Assembly: GCF_000146165.2 (NCBI RefSeq)
Contig: NC_004347.2
Coordinates: 2,976,001 to 3,040,000 of the forward strand
Direction: 5' to 3'
Origin: Shewanella oneidensis MR-1
Lineage (GTDB): Bacteria; Pseudomonadota; Gammaproteobacteria; Enterobacterales; Shewanellaceae
DNA length: 64,000 nucleotides
The notes beneath the pieces were generated by a model. It had not been told where the DNA came from. It searched no databases and worked only from the letters and a program-made list of their open reading frames with translations. Numbering within the stretch: position 1 is the first letter of the stretch; each line of letters opens with the position of its first letter. Positions 35,325 to 47,900 of this stretch are shown here, one piece after another. The position numbers and the translations under genes were made by a program.

Positions 35325-37934
35325 ATGGATAAACGGCCTAACATTGAGGCACAAGCCCCGTTAACCCAATGGCAAAAAAGCCTGCCGTTCAAACTCACGT
35401 TGATCCAACTGCTCATCGCCAGCATCCTCATTTTCAGCACAGCTTGGGTCATTCTTAATATTCAGACACAACAAATCAATGAGCAACAGACTTTACTGAA
35501 TCAAAATCACGGTCAAATTATTATTGCAAAACTGCAGGAAATGACCTCTCAAGTCGAAAATCAAGTCAATGCGATAAGCCAAATCGCCATGCTCTACCGC
35601 CACGAACCTGAACAGCTCAGCAAAAGTATTCCCGAATTACTCTCGATTGAAAGTCAAAAAGACATCATTTCAGGTGGTGGCATTTGGCCTGAGCCAGGGG
35701 CATTTAATCGGCAAAAATTCCGTGATAGTCTGTTTTGGTCACACAATATTCACGGTGAGTTAGTGGCCATCGACAGCTACAACGATGACAACTTTCCTAG
35801 TTACCATACTGAAGAATGGTATCGACCAACTCGATTCTTTCCCGCTGGTAAAGTATTTTGGTCTAAATCCTATGTTGACCTTACAACCCATGAACCAATG
35901 GTCACAGCATCTAGCGCCATGTGGATGGAACATCAATTCATTGGTGCAGCGACGACTGATATCAGCCTAGAAAAACTCAATCAGCTCCTGCGTAATGCTA
36001 TGTTGAATGTGAGTGGCTATGTAATGGCACTCGATCATCAAAATCAAATCCTAGCTTTTCCAAATCGCGATAATACACTTCAATCTCACTCGGACACGAC
36101 TCATAACCTAATAAGCTTTGATGCATTTGCTCAAACCGAGCAAGCATTAACCCCTATCGCCTCGGCGCTACACTTAGCCGATCGCACCTTTATCGAACAA
36201 GCAATTGCAGAGCGCGTATTTACTCAAGAGCAAATGGAGAATCTCACTCGTTTAAGTAAAGATAGCGAGCGGGATATGCTCTCAGCCATAGTAAACGATA
36301 ATGCCAAAAATCATTTTTCGACCCCAAAGCGTATCGCGTTAGTGTCATTAGCAATGGATCCTATCCTAAAGGGGCCTTCGCTTGTCTCAGTCTTTCTTAT
36401 GCCCCATACCTATTGGAAAATCTTAGTCGTCACACCAGTAGCGCCCTTAGAGGATACAGCGAAAAAACTGATTGAAAAGGTGGGGCTTTCTTTAGTACTC
36501 ATTCAAATGTTTGGCCTTATATTACTGTTTATACTGCAACACAAGCTCATCATGGCGCCCATAATGGAAATGGTCAAAGCACTCAAACGTAATGACTCAG
36601 CCTCCATCGAACTAAAAGCCAAAGAACGTCACGATGAAGTCGGATTACTGGCAAAAACTTTTTTATCACGTACTCAGCAGCTTGAAATCGCTATGTCGAG
36701 TTTAGATGCCAGCAATCTCGCTCTGGAGCAACAGTTACTCAGCCAACAGCACTTTCAACAGGAATTAAATAGACATAAAGAACAATTAAGATCCTTATTA
36801 GACTATTCATCTACTATCATTTATATCAAAGACTTAAATGGTAGATACACCTTAGTCAACAACAAATACTGTGAGGTGCTTGGTATCGAGCGCCGCAAAA
36901 TTATTGGTGCAATGGATTTTGAACTCTTTCAACCTCCTCTCGCCGAGCTGTACCAACAGAACGATCAAAGGGCAAATAACAGTCACGATGCTCTGCATTT
37001 TGAAGAACCCATTCCCACTCCCCGTGGCGAAATTATCTACCACATGACTAAGTTTGATATCAGAGATGACGAGGATAACTCTATCGGTGTTGGCGCGATT
37101 GGATTTAATGTGGATCTGAAAAAACGCCAAGAGAAAGAACAAGAAAAACTCCTGCAATACCAATTGAATCAGCTAAAAGATCAACAGCATAAAACCCAGT
37201 TAGCCCAACAAGAAATCGCCCAATTAAGGGCGCAGTTAACTGATGCCAATGATGAAATTAACCTGCAAACTCAGCTAAACCGCAATAAGCAACAAAGTCA
37301 AAAGCTGATGCAACACTTCTTGTCTGACGTAATGAACCAAATGATGCAAGAGCAGGATCGCCTGCTTGCTCAAGTTTGCCAACACAAAGATGCCGATCAG
37401 CATACCCACGTAGTGCAACTCATGAGTCAACAAGCGGCCAGACTAAGGCAAATATCGCAACTCTTTACTGTTCAGCAGAGTGAGATAAGACCGCTTCATT
37501 TAGCACAATTTTTTCAACATTTACTGAGCCTGTTGCAGCCACAATTACTCAAAGCACAGGTCAAAGTAAGCCTTAGTTGCGATGAACAATTAGTGATCGA
37601 TGGCGATGCTTGGCAATATCTGCAATTTTTCTATCGATTACTCAATAACACCCTACAGCATGCATTTAAAGATCATCATCAACACCGAGAATTACTGCTA
37701 CAACTCAAAAAACAAGGTCATGAGCTACAGCTATTAGTTAAGGACAATGGTGTTGGACTATCGGCGTCAAAACTTGAACAATTAAGACATGAAATGCAGC
37801 AAAAACAATGCACAGGCACGCTATCAAGCCTAAACCTATGGATAAAGGATGAGTTAAAAGGCGAACTCAATATAAAGAGCGAACTCAATCAAGGCACGCG
37901 TATCGAATGCCATTGGCCGCTATCTAAGGCTTAG
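35325..37934 (+). CDS. membrane sensor histidine kinase (dCache, HAMP-like, PAS, HATPase)
   Basis: An 869-residue sensor. A membrane helix (about 25-47) is followed by a large periplasmic dCache-like region (about 50-385), a second membrane helix near 390-410 and a HAMP-like segment. A long coiled coil leads to a PAS domain (about 490-605), then more coiled coil, then an ATPase domain with an N box (LLNNTLQHAF) and a G1 box (DNGVGL). I see no classical H-box histidine with its usual surroundings; the nearest candidate is in MQHFLSDVMNQ. No response regulator is adjacent, so the signal and partner are unknown. Confidence 0.85.
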   Translation: MDKRPNIEAQAPLTQWQKSLPFKLTLIQLLIASILIFSTAWVILNIQTQQINEQQTLLNQNHGQIIIAKLQEMTSQVENQVNAISQIAMLYRHEPEQLSKSIPELLSIESQKDIISGGGIWPEPGAFNRQKFRDSLFWSHNIHGELVAIDSYNDDNFPSYHTEEWYRPTRFFPAGKVFWSKSYVDLTTHEPMVTASSAMWMEHQFIGAATTDISLEKLNQLLRNAMLNVSGYVMALDHQNQILAFPNRDNTLQSHSDTTHNLISFDAFAQTEQALTPIASALHLADRTFIEQAIAERVFTQEQMENLTRLSKDSERDMLSAIVNDNAKNHFSTPKRIALVSLAMDPILKGPSLVSVFLMPHTYWKILVVTPVAPLEDTAKKLIEKVGLSLVLIQMFGLILLFILQHKLIMAPIMEMVKALKRNDSASIELKAKERHDEVGLLAKTFLSRTQQLEIAMSSLDASNLALEQQLLSQQHFQQELNRHKEQLRSLLDYSSTIIYIKDLNGRYTLVNNKYCEVLGIERRKIIGAMDFELFQPPLAELYQQNDQRANNSHDALHFEEPIPTPRGEIIYHMTKFDIRDDEDNSIGVGAIGFNVDLKKRQEKEQEKLLQYQLNQLKDQQHKTQLAQQEIAQLRAQLTDANDEINLQTQLNRNKQQSQKLMQHFLSDVMNQMMQEQDRLLAQVCQHKDADQHTHVVQLMSQQAARLRQISQLFTVQQSEIRPLHLAQFFQHLLSLLQPQLLKAQVKVSLSCDEQLVIDGDAWQYLQFFYRLLNNTLQHAFKDHHQHRELLLQLKKQGHELQLLVKDNGVGLSASKLEQLRHEMQQKQCTGTLSSLNLWIKDELKGELNIKSELNQGTRIECHWPLSKA

Positions 37935-38090
37935 AGGACTGGATTTAGACTAAATAAATGTTTGCCTATTGAATGCAATCAGTATTTGTTAGCTCTATCG
38001 AGTTTTACATAACCCACGGTTTGGCTCATGTACTAGCACAGTATCCAGTATCCGATTGCGACCAATTAACCGTTATTGGTCATTTGAATA

Positions 38091-38203
38091 GCGCGTGTTG
38101 GCGTTTAAGGGTTATTTTGCAGCAATTTGGCTTACCTTTTATGCAAGGTAAGGTCCGTAATGTGTCGTTGTTCTGCATAAACGGACGACAACACAGCAGA
38201 AAT
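38091..38203. repeat. decayed partial copy of the 264-bp MITE-like element
   Basis: Aligns by eye to the reverse complement of the right half of the element at 7990-8253. Shared blocks include TTTTGCAGCAATTTGGCT, TTTTATGCAAGG and CATAAACGGACGA. The outer inverted end survives as GCGCGTGTTGGCGTTT. The other end is missing or too degraded to see. It explains the otherwise uninformative open frame at 37973-38263. Confidence 0.75.
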
Positions 38204-38342
38204 CGTGTCCAAAGGATTCTTAAGATTTCGATTGATGGACTCTTGCCCTCCAAACATCCCTAACACCAGTTCGAGTGTAAAACACACTTCCCCCGCACAT
38301 TAGGAATCAACAAAGTACCAATATTCGTGCTTTTCACTGCAA

Positions 38343-38723
38343 TTACGCCTCTACAACTTTGGCCTCATCTAACCATACCTTGGCCAGTTGACGCTCATTC
38401 TCGCCGAAGACTTTGACAGGACAAGGCAACATAAATGCTAATGTATTGACCATAGCACCGAGGATTTGCATGTCTGCAATCATGACCACCCGTGAAAAAT
38501 CACTAAAATGAAACACACTAAGTAAAGCATCATCCCAAAGTGCTCCAACGGTAATGCCAATAAAATCAGCGCTAAACTCGTACCATAAGCGAATACTGGC
38601 ATGATCTTGTAACTTTGCTTCAATGGCGGGAAACAATAAAGTTTCGATATCCTCATGGGTTACCTGACCAGACACAACAATAGTCAACACATCATCGGCA
38701 TAACTAGGACGGATGGTTAACAT
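38343..38723 (-). CDS. SpoIIAA-like (STAS-fold) protein
   Basis: A 126-residue cytoplasmic protein of the SpoIIAA-like family. The alternating beta-alpha pattern and VVSGQVTHEDIE near the N terminus fit the fold. The function of the group is unknown and there is no partner gene. An SD-like GGAGAAG precedes the start. Confidence 0.7.
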   Translation of the reverse strand: MLTIRPSYADDVLTIVVSGQVTHEDIETLLFPAIEAKLQDHASIRLWYEFSADFIGITVGALWDDALLSVFHFSDFSRVVMIADMQILGAMVNTLAFMLPCPVKVFGENERQLAKVWLDEAKVVEA

Positions 38724-39205
38724 TATGCTTCTCCTTTATTACAGCATCAGAAAATGCGGCTATAGAGTAAAGATACACTCTGTTAATAAATATGCTTGAA
38801 AAACATTAAATTATTTTACTCACCGTGAGATTTTGCCTGACACAGAATGACAAACAGCCTCAAGCAAGACGGTGATGTAAGTGAGGCACTCCCAAAAATG
38901 GTAAGCAATGAATCAGATCGAGAAGGAAGTACCTTCTAAGGAGTTCCCAGACTTATCTGCAATGCAGAATGGTTATATTAAAAGTGACATTAAAAACAAA
39001 GCCATATCATCAACAGTAAGATAAAAGGCTATGAGGCACTCAACGCTGAGAATAAGTAAAACTGCGGCCACTTGAACATGATGTCTAGATGGCCATAAAT
39101 ACACAAAGTGGAGACATTCTGATGATGCCTAAGCCAATGGCAAAACAACTTATGCACGTATGGACGGTGTACTCGATTTACTCAAACACAGATTTCGCGG
39201 TCACA
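38724..39205. other. non-coding stretch without recognised features
   Basis: About 480 bases between two minus-strand genes. No convincing gene, terminator or repeat was seen. A short plus-strand frame near 39140-39215 (TYARMDGVLDLLKHRFRGH) reads like a protein fragment, so decayed coding DNA is possible. Confidence 0.3.
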
Positions 39206-39562
39206 TTAAGCATGGGCTTGAGATTTAGCGATTTCTTGATCGAATAAATTTTTGATTAATCCTGAAAACTCAGTGATAAACAGGGTTTGCTCAGGTGTTG
39301 CCCTATGATTGGCTACTGAAGCGAGGATTTCCTCGAGGTCATACACAATCGCATCGACCTCGCGGATAATGGTATTACGCTCTGCAAAAGAGAGTGAGGG
39401 ATTTTGGCCGCAAACCATAATAATTTGTGCGGATAATTGTTCTTCGAACAATTCCATTACAGTATCGTCGGACACATTTTGAATATCTGGCGTTTCGAAC
39501 AAACCAAGATGCTCAGTCAAATACTGGATCAAATGCATGTAACCGTCTTTATCTGTGACCAT
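39206..39562 (-). CDS. DUF3802 family protein
   Basis: A 118-residue, acidic, helix-rich soluble protein. I match it to DUF3802, found in Shewanella, Vibrio and relatives, by the start MVTDKDGYMHLIQYLTEHLG and length. The function is unknown. The ribosome site AAGGG lies before the ATG. Confidence 0.6.
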   Translation of the reverse strand: MVTDKDGYMHLIQYLTEHLGLFETPDIQNVSDDTVMELFEEQLSAQIIMVCGQNPSLSFAERNTIIREVDAIVYDLEEILASVANHRATPEQTLFITEFSGLIKNLFDQEIAKSQAHA

Positions 39563-39730
39563 TTTTAACCCTTAAAACAACTAAATCGAGTGCCATCAAG
39601 GACACTGTCAAATCTGAAAATCCTCAACACCACCCATCAAGTGGTAAACATGAGTATTAAACGTCAGCCACCCGATAACCTATCTCAAATAGAGCAGCCG
39701 ACGTATTGATCTAAACCAATCTTATCGTTG

Positions 39731-40306
39731 TTACTTTGTTAAGGTTAGTACAAACGACACAGGAACGGCTTGGCTAATACTAGATAAACCTGCAATATCA
39801 CGCAACTTATCGACCCCCGCGACCAAGTCAAATTCATTGGCATTGACTATTATGGGCTGAAAACTACTAACCATCAGTTTATTATCAGATACTTTGGTCA
39901 CAATTACCGAAAAAGTTTTTGTTTGCTGTTTTCCATGTAGGGCAATTTTGCCGTCAATGTCAGCAAGCTTTGACTCACCAACAGCAAGTTCTTTGAGCAT
40001 TTTGCTATCCACTTGGGAGCTCAATTTCAGTTCAGGATACAATGACACTTCAAACAACAGGTTTTGCATACGCTCATCACGCACATCAATACCCGTAGCC
40101 ACGCTCACTAAAGGAACGGTGAGTTCAAATTGACCATTGTCATTAAGCATACCTTTTAGTTGCTTAAAATGATGGACCTCTGCGATATCGCCCTTTTTAA
40201 CCGAAACGAAACTAACCCTAGAGCCCTTCTCAGTGACTTGCCACTGGGCAAAGCTGCTAAAACTGATCAGTACTGATAATGCCGCGATTCCTATCAATTT
40301 ATTCAT
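39731..40306 (-). CDS. YceI-family periplasmic protein
   Basis: A 191-residue exported protein with a signal peptide (IGIAALSVLISFSSFA). The beta-rich body of the YceI/lipocalin-like family has GMLNDNGQFELTVPLVSV and IDVRDERMQN, the conserved region. The family binds isoprenoid-like ligands, but the ligand here is unknown. The ATG at 40306 follows AGGA by eight bases. The frame upstream to 40345 has no ribosome site. A CRP-like site lies upstream. Confidence 0.85.
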   Translation of the reverse strand: MNKLIGIAALSVLISFSSFAQWQVTEKGSRVSFVSVKKGDIAEVHHFKQLKGMLNDNGQFELTVPLVSVATGIDVRDERMQNLLFEVSLYPELKLSSQVDSKMLKELAVGESKLADIDGKIALHGKQQTKTFSVIVTKVSDNKLMVSSFQPIIVNANEFDLVAGVDKLRDIAGLSSISQAVPVSFVLTLTK

Positions 40307-40388
40307 TGTATCCATCCTCAATTTTGATATTAAAGATCCGGCCATTAACCCAAACCATTGAGTTAACAGCTGTTCTTAGCATGGAAAC

Positions 40389-40404
40389 TGTGACGAAGAT
40401 CACC
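40389..40404 (-). promoter_or_regulatory. candidate CRP site upstream of the YceI-family gene
   Basis: TGTGACGAAGATCACC is one mismatch from TGTGA-N6-TCACA. It lies about 90 bases before the YceI start. Confidence 0.5.
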
Positions 40405-40452
40405 TCCCCTCGCTAAAGATACTCTTTTAATTGATCAGCGACCAGTGAACAA

Positions 40453-40908
40453 TCATTTAACTCGCGCCAGCCATTTGTCTAAACTATTGGCAAAATTCTG
40501 TTTATCGGCAGCAGACAAAGCATCAGGCCCGCCTGTATGCACACCCGATGAACGTAAATCTTCCATAAAATCACGCATCGTGAGTTTTTGGCGAATATTG
40601 TCTGTCGTATAGAGTTCACCGCGAGGATTAAGGGCTAATGCCCCCTTCTCAATGACGAGGGCCGCAAGCGGAATATCGGCAGTAATCACTAAATGGTTCT
40701 CTGCTACATGGTCAACGATATATTGATCTGCCACATCAAAGCCCGAACCAACGCGAATTTGACTGATAAAGGGTGAAAGCGGAATACGCAGCATCTGATT
40801 TGCCACCAACACCAATGGAAGGGCTTTACGTTCTGCTGCGCGAAATAAAATCTCTTTAATCGGATTTGGGCAGGCATCGGCATCTACCCAAATTTTATAA
40901 TTCGCCAC
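40453..40908 (-). CDS. yaiI: YaiI/YqxD family (DUF188, UPF0178) protein
   Basis: A 151-residue PIN-like cytoplasmic protein. Family residues include [21 protein letters not shown] at the start and ADIPLAA and [17 protein letters not shown] later. No function is firmly known. The start is GTG with AAGGA upstream. It follows pdxH by 26 bases, so the two are probably cotranscribed. Confidence 0.9.
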
Positions 40909-40934
40909 TTCTTTTGTTCCTTACATCTCGCGCC

Positions 40935-41573
40935 TTAAGGTGCTAGACGATCAATCTGCCATGCTTGTGCTTCACGAGTATAGAGAAAACGATCATGCAA
41001 TCGGTGTTCTCCGCCCTGCCAAAATTCAATACTCGAAGGTTTAACCAAATACCCTCCCCAAAAGCTAGGTAGAGGCACGTCCCCTTTGGCAAACTTGGCT
41101 TTCATTTCAAAAAATTTACCTTCGAGCACTTGCCTGGCACTCAGTTTGCTCGACTGCTGCGATACCCAAGCCGCAATTTGGCTTTCCTTTGGCCGCGTCA
41201 TAAAGTATTTCAGCACTTCGGCGGTAGAAAGCGGCTGCGCTTCACCCAGAATCGACACTTGGCGCTCAATGGGATGCCAAGGAAAATGCAAACTCACCTT
41301 ATTATTGGCCGCAATCTGCAGTGCTTTGCGGCTACCTAAGTTAGTAAAAAACACAAAACCGCTATCATCGAAGCGTTTTAATAACACAATTCGTTGAAAA
41401 GGTTGGCCATGCTCATCCACTGTTGCCACACACATAGCAGTAGGATCGCTCAGCTGTGCATCTCTGGCTTGTGTCATCCACAATTCAAATAGCTGCATCG
41501 GGTTTTTGGGTAAATCGGCGCGTCTTAGGCCACCTTGGGTATATTCACGGCGAATATCACTGAGATCTGTCAT
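40935..41573 (-). CDS. pdxH: pyridoxamine 5'-phosphate oxidase PdxH
   Basis: A 212-residue FMN enzyme that makes pyridoxal phosphate from pyridoxine or pyridoxamine phosphate. FMN- and substrate-binding regions are visible in [19 protein letters not shown], in [15 protein letters not shown], and in the C-terminal [15 protein letters not shown]. The start follows AAGGAAATCCT. It lies upstream of the yaiI-type gene. Confidence 0.93.
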   Translation of the reverse strand: MTDLSDIRREYTQGGLRRADLPKNPMQLFELWMTQARDAQLSDPTAMCVATVDEHGQPFQRIVLLKRFDDSGFVFFTNLGSRKALQIAANNKVSLHFPWHPIERQVSILGEAQPLSTAEVLKYFMTRPKESQIAAWVSQQSSKLSARQVLEGKFFEMKAKFAKGDVPLPSFWGGYLVKPSSIEFWQGGEHRLHDRFLYTREAQAWQIDRLAP

Positions 41574-41706
41574 AGGATTTCCTTTTACAAGCGCACAATG
41601 ATTGCTATCGGTGCAATCCGCTAATAGGCAAAGTTTACCATGCCTGACATAGAAAACCGCGTGCCAATCACAGAAAACCGAGCCTAATAAACTGAAGTAC
41701 CAACAA

Positions 41707-41733
41707 AAACGCCTTGCTAAGCAAGGCGTTTAA
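41707..41733 (-). terminator. terminator downstream of ligA
   Basis: AAACGCCTTGC (41707-41717) pairs with GCAAGGCGTTT (41721-41731). On the minus strand a T run follows. Confidence 0.8.
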
Positions 41734-41754
41734 TCAGTGAGATTAAATGAACTG

Positions 41755-43842
<2,088 letters not shown>

Positions 43843-43861
43843 TTAAGCCATAAAAAAGTTG

Positions 43862-43890
43862 CAAAAAATGAGGCCGCATTTAGCGGCCCC
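43862..43890 (-). terminator. hairpin with T run between zipA and ligA
   Basis: GGCCGC (43872-43877) pairs with GCGGCC (43883-43888), with a run of T on the minus strand. It could attenuate read-through from zipA into ligA. Confidence 0.55.
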
Positions 43891-43922
43891 ATCTGTCTAT
43901 CACCGCGGTGTCGCGGCTTGCA

Positions 43923-44957
43923 TTAGGCGTTGGCGCGAATACGGTGCAAATAATCTTGTTTGGTAAATTCGCCCCAAGGTTGGCGCTGACCATCGAGCAC
44001 TACCGCATCAATATCGTCCGCCAGTTGCCGCGCCGAGTTCAGCATAATAGAAAAATTCATTAAGGCATCGCCATAACAAGGTAGCGTCATAAAAAACACC
44101 ACCCCTAGAGTGCTGAATTGCTCCATATTGTCAGGGTCAAATACACCAGGTTTAACCATATTTGCAATCGAGAACAACACCTTACCATTGCCCGCATTAT
44201 CGACATGGCGGTGGAAAATATTCATATCGCCATATTTAAAATTCAGCGTTAAGAAGCAAGGTAATAATTCAGCACCATTAAGTTGCTGACCTTCTTTAGC
44301 AACGACATGCAATACTAATACATCCCGCGGTTCGCCTAAGCTCTCTTCAGTTTCCGGAGCTTCTTCAACCGCTTGAGGCTGCTGTTCTTGATACACTTCG
44401 TCATCAAACAAGGCAGTTTGTGTCGGCTTTTGTACTTGAGCACGTTGCTCTTCAGCCACCTTTTGCGCCACCATCGCCGCATGGGATTGACCTGCGTGTT
44501 CTTGATTTAAGTGCGCAGTATTGCTTTTCAATACCGGCTCTTGACGAGACGCCTTCGTGCCTCGGTGTGGCTCATCCACACTCGGGGATTGCAAACTAAA
44601 GTCGGGCTGCGCCATGCTGGGTTCTTGCTTAAACTGTGGCTTAGGCTCAATTTGCGGCTCAACTTTAGCCTCTTGCTTTAAATAAGGATTAACCGCTGGA
44701 GCCTCAGGAGTTTGAGATTCACTCGCCTTACGGACTCTTACGGCGCCAATACCATCTGAGTCGAACCCTTCGGCATCGACACGCTTAGGTGCAGGTGCAG
44801 CTTCACCTCGCTCGGCCTGCTTTTTGTAGAAATTGCCCATTGGACTATCTTTCAATGACTTAGGTTGTTGTCTTCTGATAGACCAAAATCCATGCACCAG
44901 CACAGCAACTATGGCTATGGCGCCTAAAACGAACAAAACTAGTTGCAAATCTTCCAT
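43923..44957 (-). CDS. zipA: cell division protein ZipA
   Basis: A 344-residue inner-membrane anchor for FtsZ. An N-terminal membrane helix (LVLFVLGAIAIVAVLVHGFW) is followed by a long, proline- and glutamine-rich linker (about 30-200). The C-terminal FtsZ-binding domain (about 205-344) includes LPCFLTLNFKYGDMNIFHRH. It begins 26 bases after smc and precedes ligA; zipA-ligA adjacency is as in E. coli. Confidence 0.93.
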   Translation of the reverse strand: MEDLQLVLFVLGAIAIVAVLVHGFWSIRRQQPKSLKDSPMGNFYKKQAERGEAAPAPKRVDAEGFDSDGIGAVRVRKASESQTPEAPAVNPYLKQEAKVEPQIEPKPQFKQEPSMAQPDFSLQSPSVDEPHRGTKASRQEPVLKSNTAHLNQEHAGQSHAAMVAQKVAEEQRAQVQKPTQTALFDDEVYQEQQPQAVEEAPETEESLGEPRDVLVLHVVAKEGQQLNGAELLPCFLTLNFKYGDMNIFHRHVDNAGNGKVLFSIANMVKPGVFDPDNMEQFSTLGVVFFMTLPCYGDALMNFSIMLNSARQLADDIDAVVLDGQRQPWGEFTKQDYLHRIRANA

Positions 44958-44983
44958 TGGTTACCCTGTCTTTCTTCTAGTTA

Positions 44984-47900
44984 TCACGCGTCGGCCATCG
45001 CCACCGCTTGCTCTAAATCTACTGCGACTATACGGGATACTCCCGGCTCATGCATAGTCACACCGATAAGTTGATCAGCCATCTCCATCGTAATTTTGTT
45101 ATGGCTGATATAGATAAACTGTACGCTCTGCGACATCTCCTTCAATAATCGACAGAAACGTTCTACGTTGGCATCGTCTAAGGGCGCATCCACTTCGTCT
45201 AACATACAGAAGGGAGCTGGATTCAACCTAAAAATCGCAAATACCAATGATAAAGCGGTTAGTGCTTTTTCACCACCGGAAAGAAGATGGATTGTGCTGT
45301 TCTTCTTACCTGGGGGTTGGGCCATGATGGTCACGCCCGTTTCTAATAAATCGTCTTCCGTCAGCGCTAAGTATGCCCGTCCACCACCGAACACCTTGGG
45401 GAATAAACGTCCCAAATCCTCATTGACCGCATCAAATGTGGCTTTAAAGCGGGTACGGGTCTCCTTATCGATTTTACGAATGGCTTCTTCGAGTGTTGCA
45501 AGTCCTTTATTGAGATCTTCATCCTGATGATCCAAATAGGATTTTCGCTCACTTTGCTGCTCAAATTCTTCGATCGCCGCGAGGTTTATCGCGCCTAAGC
45601 GGATAATTTTTTGCCGGATCTGATCTAAATCACGCTGCCACTTATCTGGCTGACCGTCGCTAGGCAGAGAATCAATAATCTGAGCGAGCACAATTTGCTG
45701 CTCCGACAGGGCTGCCAACTGGCTATCGGCCTGCCCTTTTAATCCCTCACGACGTAACTTTAACGTGCTGAGGCTTTGAGTCAAGCCCTCAAGCTTACCA
45801 AGCTCTTGTTTTTGCTTTAATCCTATACTGTTTAACGTTTCAGTGAGCGAACTTTGTTGTGTCCTAAGTGCTTTTAGCGCCTGTTGCTGACTCTGCTGTT
45901 GATTGAGTAACAGCGCCAATTGTTCACTCAGCTTTGCGGTTTGCTGATCGCCATGCAGCTCAGCGACACTGGCAAGCTGGGCAGACAGCGTTTCCCGAGA
46001 CTGGACTAATTCATTGACACGTACCCGCTGTAATTCGATTTGCTCGGTGCTGACCGCCATGCGAGTCGTCACCGATTGCAAACTCGCATTGAGAGTTGAT
46101 AAACGCCGCTGGGTATCGCTTATTTGAGCCTTAAGCGCTTGATGCCGCGCTAAATCCCCTTGGGCGTCTTGGCTTTGTTGCTGCTGTTTATCAATACTTT
46201 GCGCTAAGGCGTCAGCGAGTTCATCCTCTTGCTCCGCAAGCAGCATTAACTGCCCGGCAAGCTCTGCTAACTCAGCATGCGTTCGCGCGACAGTGTCTTC
46301 AAGTTGTCCCCGTTTAGCTTCGCGCTGCTTGGCTAGTGCCTCTGCATTATTAAGCTGGGTGGATTTAGTGGCTTTATCGAGCTGTAACTGATGCAAGCGC
46401 TGCGTGCCTTGGTTTACGCTGTCACGCACCTGTATGAGTTGCTGCGAAAGCTCATCGAGCTTTGACTGCTGTATTGCCCGCGCCTGCACGCACTCGGCTA
46501 TCGCCTCGCTTAACTGCGTTTGTTCTTTACTCAGTTGCACAAGGGATTGGCTATTGTCTTGTTTAGCAATCAAAAACCCTTTGCCGAGTAGATAACCATC
46601 GGCAGTGACAATCCGCTCATCGGCCGCCAAGCTAGCAAGCTGCGCTTGGGCGCTGGCAAGATTATCTGCCCATTTTAGCCCATTAAGCCAAGGTGCAAGA
46701 TTCACATCCGCTGGCAACTTGATGGGCGAGCCTTCGATATGATCATCAATCTTTTCTAAGCACCTTGCATCTGTATAAAACCCGAGCTCATTTGCACTAA
46801 CGCCAACGGGTAATGTCATTAAGCCCTGCAGCGCCAGTTCGGCGGCGGCTTCCCAGCCATTTTCCACTTGAATGCTTTGCCACAGCTGCGGCTTATCGCT
46901 TAATTCTTCTTGCTTTGCCAGCCATTGTTCAACCAGCTCAAAGCGTGCTCGCATTGAGGTTAACCGCTGTGACAGCTGCTCAAATTCGCCGCGTGCAAGA
47001 TCTAACGCTTGAGTATTTTCAACAAGCGCTAACTCAAGCTCTTGATTCACTTCAATTTGCTGAGTTATTACTTGTTCTAAGAGTTCAATTTCTTGACTAA
47101 GGGATGCGCTGGTATCCTCCAAAGCATGCTCAGTGAGCGAGGACAACTCTTGCTGCTGTTCTTGGTGTAACTGGGTTTTATGGGCATTCAACTGCTGCTG
47201 ATGAACAAGTTTGCTGCGGTGTAATTCGAGTTGCAGCTTATGTTGGGCAACAGCCGACGCTTGAGTTCTAGCCACTTCAGTCTGAGCTTCACTACGTGAA
47301 ACACTCATTTCCCACTGGGCTTGCAGCTCATCCATCATTTCTTGCTGCAACTCATGTTGTGGTGCAAGTTGGCCAAGCTCGGCTTCAAGTGCATGAAAAC
47401 TTGCCTGATAAGTATCTAATTTGGCTTTGTTTTGGGTGAGCTGCTCGCTCAACTGTTCGAGCTGAGTATGCAGCTGGGCATCGCGCTGCTTTTGGCTCTG
47501 TAATTGTTGCTCCAACTTGGCGATCTCTGTGCCCGTCAGATAATAGGCCTCCACCGCGTGCTGTTCTTGCTCGGCTAACTGCGAAAGTTTAACTTGCAGC
47601 TCAGTGCTTTCTAATTCGCTAGTTTGCGCTAGGGATTGCGCCGCCGCTTGCTGCAGCTCAAGTGAGTTAATCTGCTCCGACAAACTCGCCATTTGGCTCT
47701 GCAATTCTTGGAAGCGCATCACCAGCAACTCGGCGTGGGTTTTGCGCTCCGCCTGTTTCAGCTCGCGATATTGTGTTGCGGCTTTGGCCTGCTGACTGAG
47801 TTTGTCTAATTGCTTGCCTAATTCACTGCGAATATCACCAAGACGCTCTAAGTTTTCACGGGTGTGACGAATGCGACTTTCAGTTTCACGCCGACGTTCT

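Noticed and set aside
37973..38263. 96-residue plus-strand open frame
   Set aside because: It overlaps the decayed MITE-like copy.
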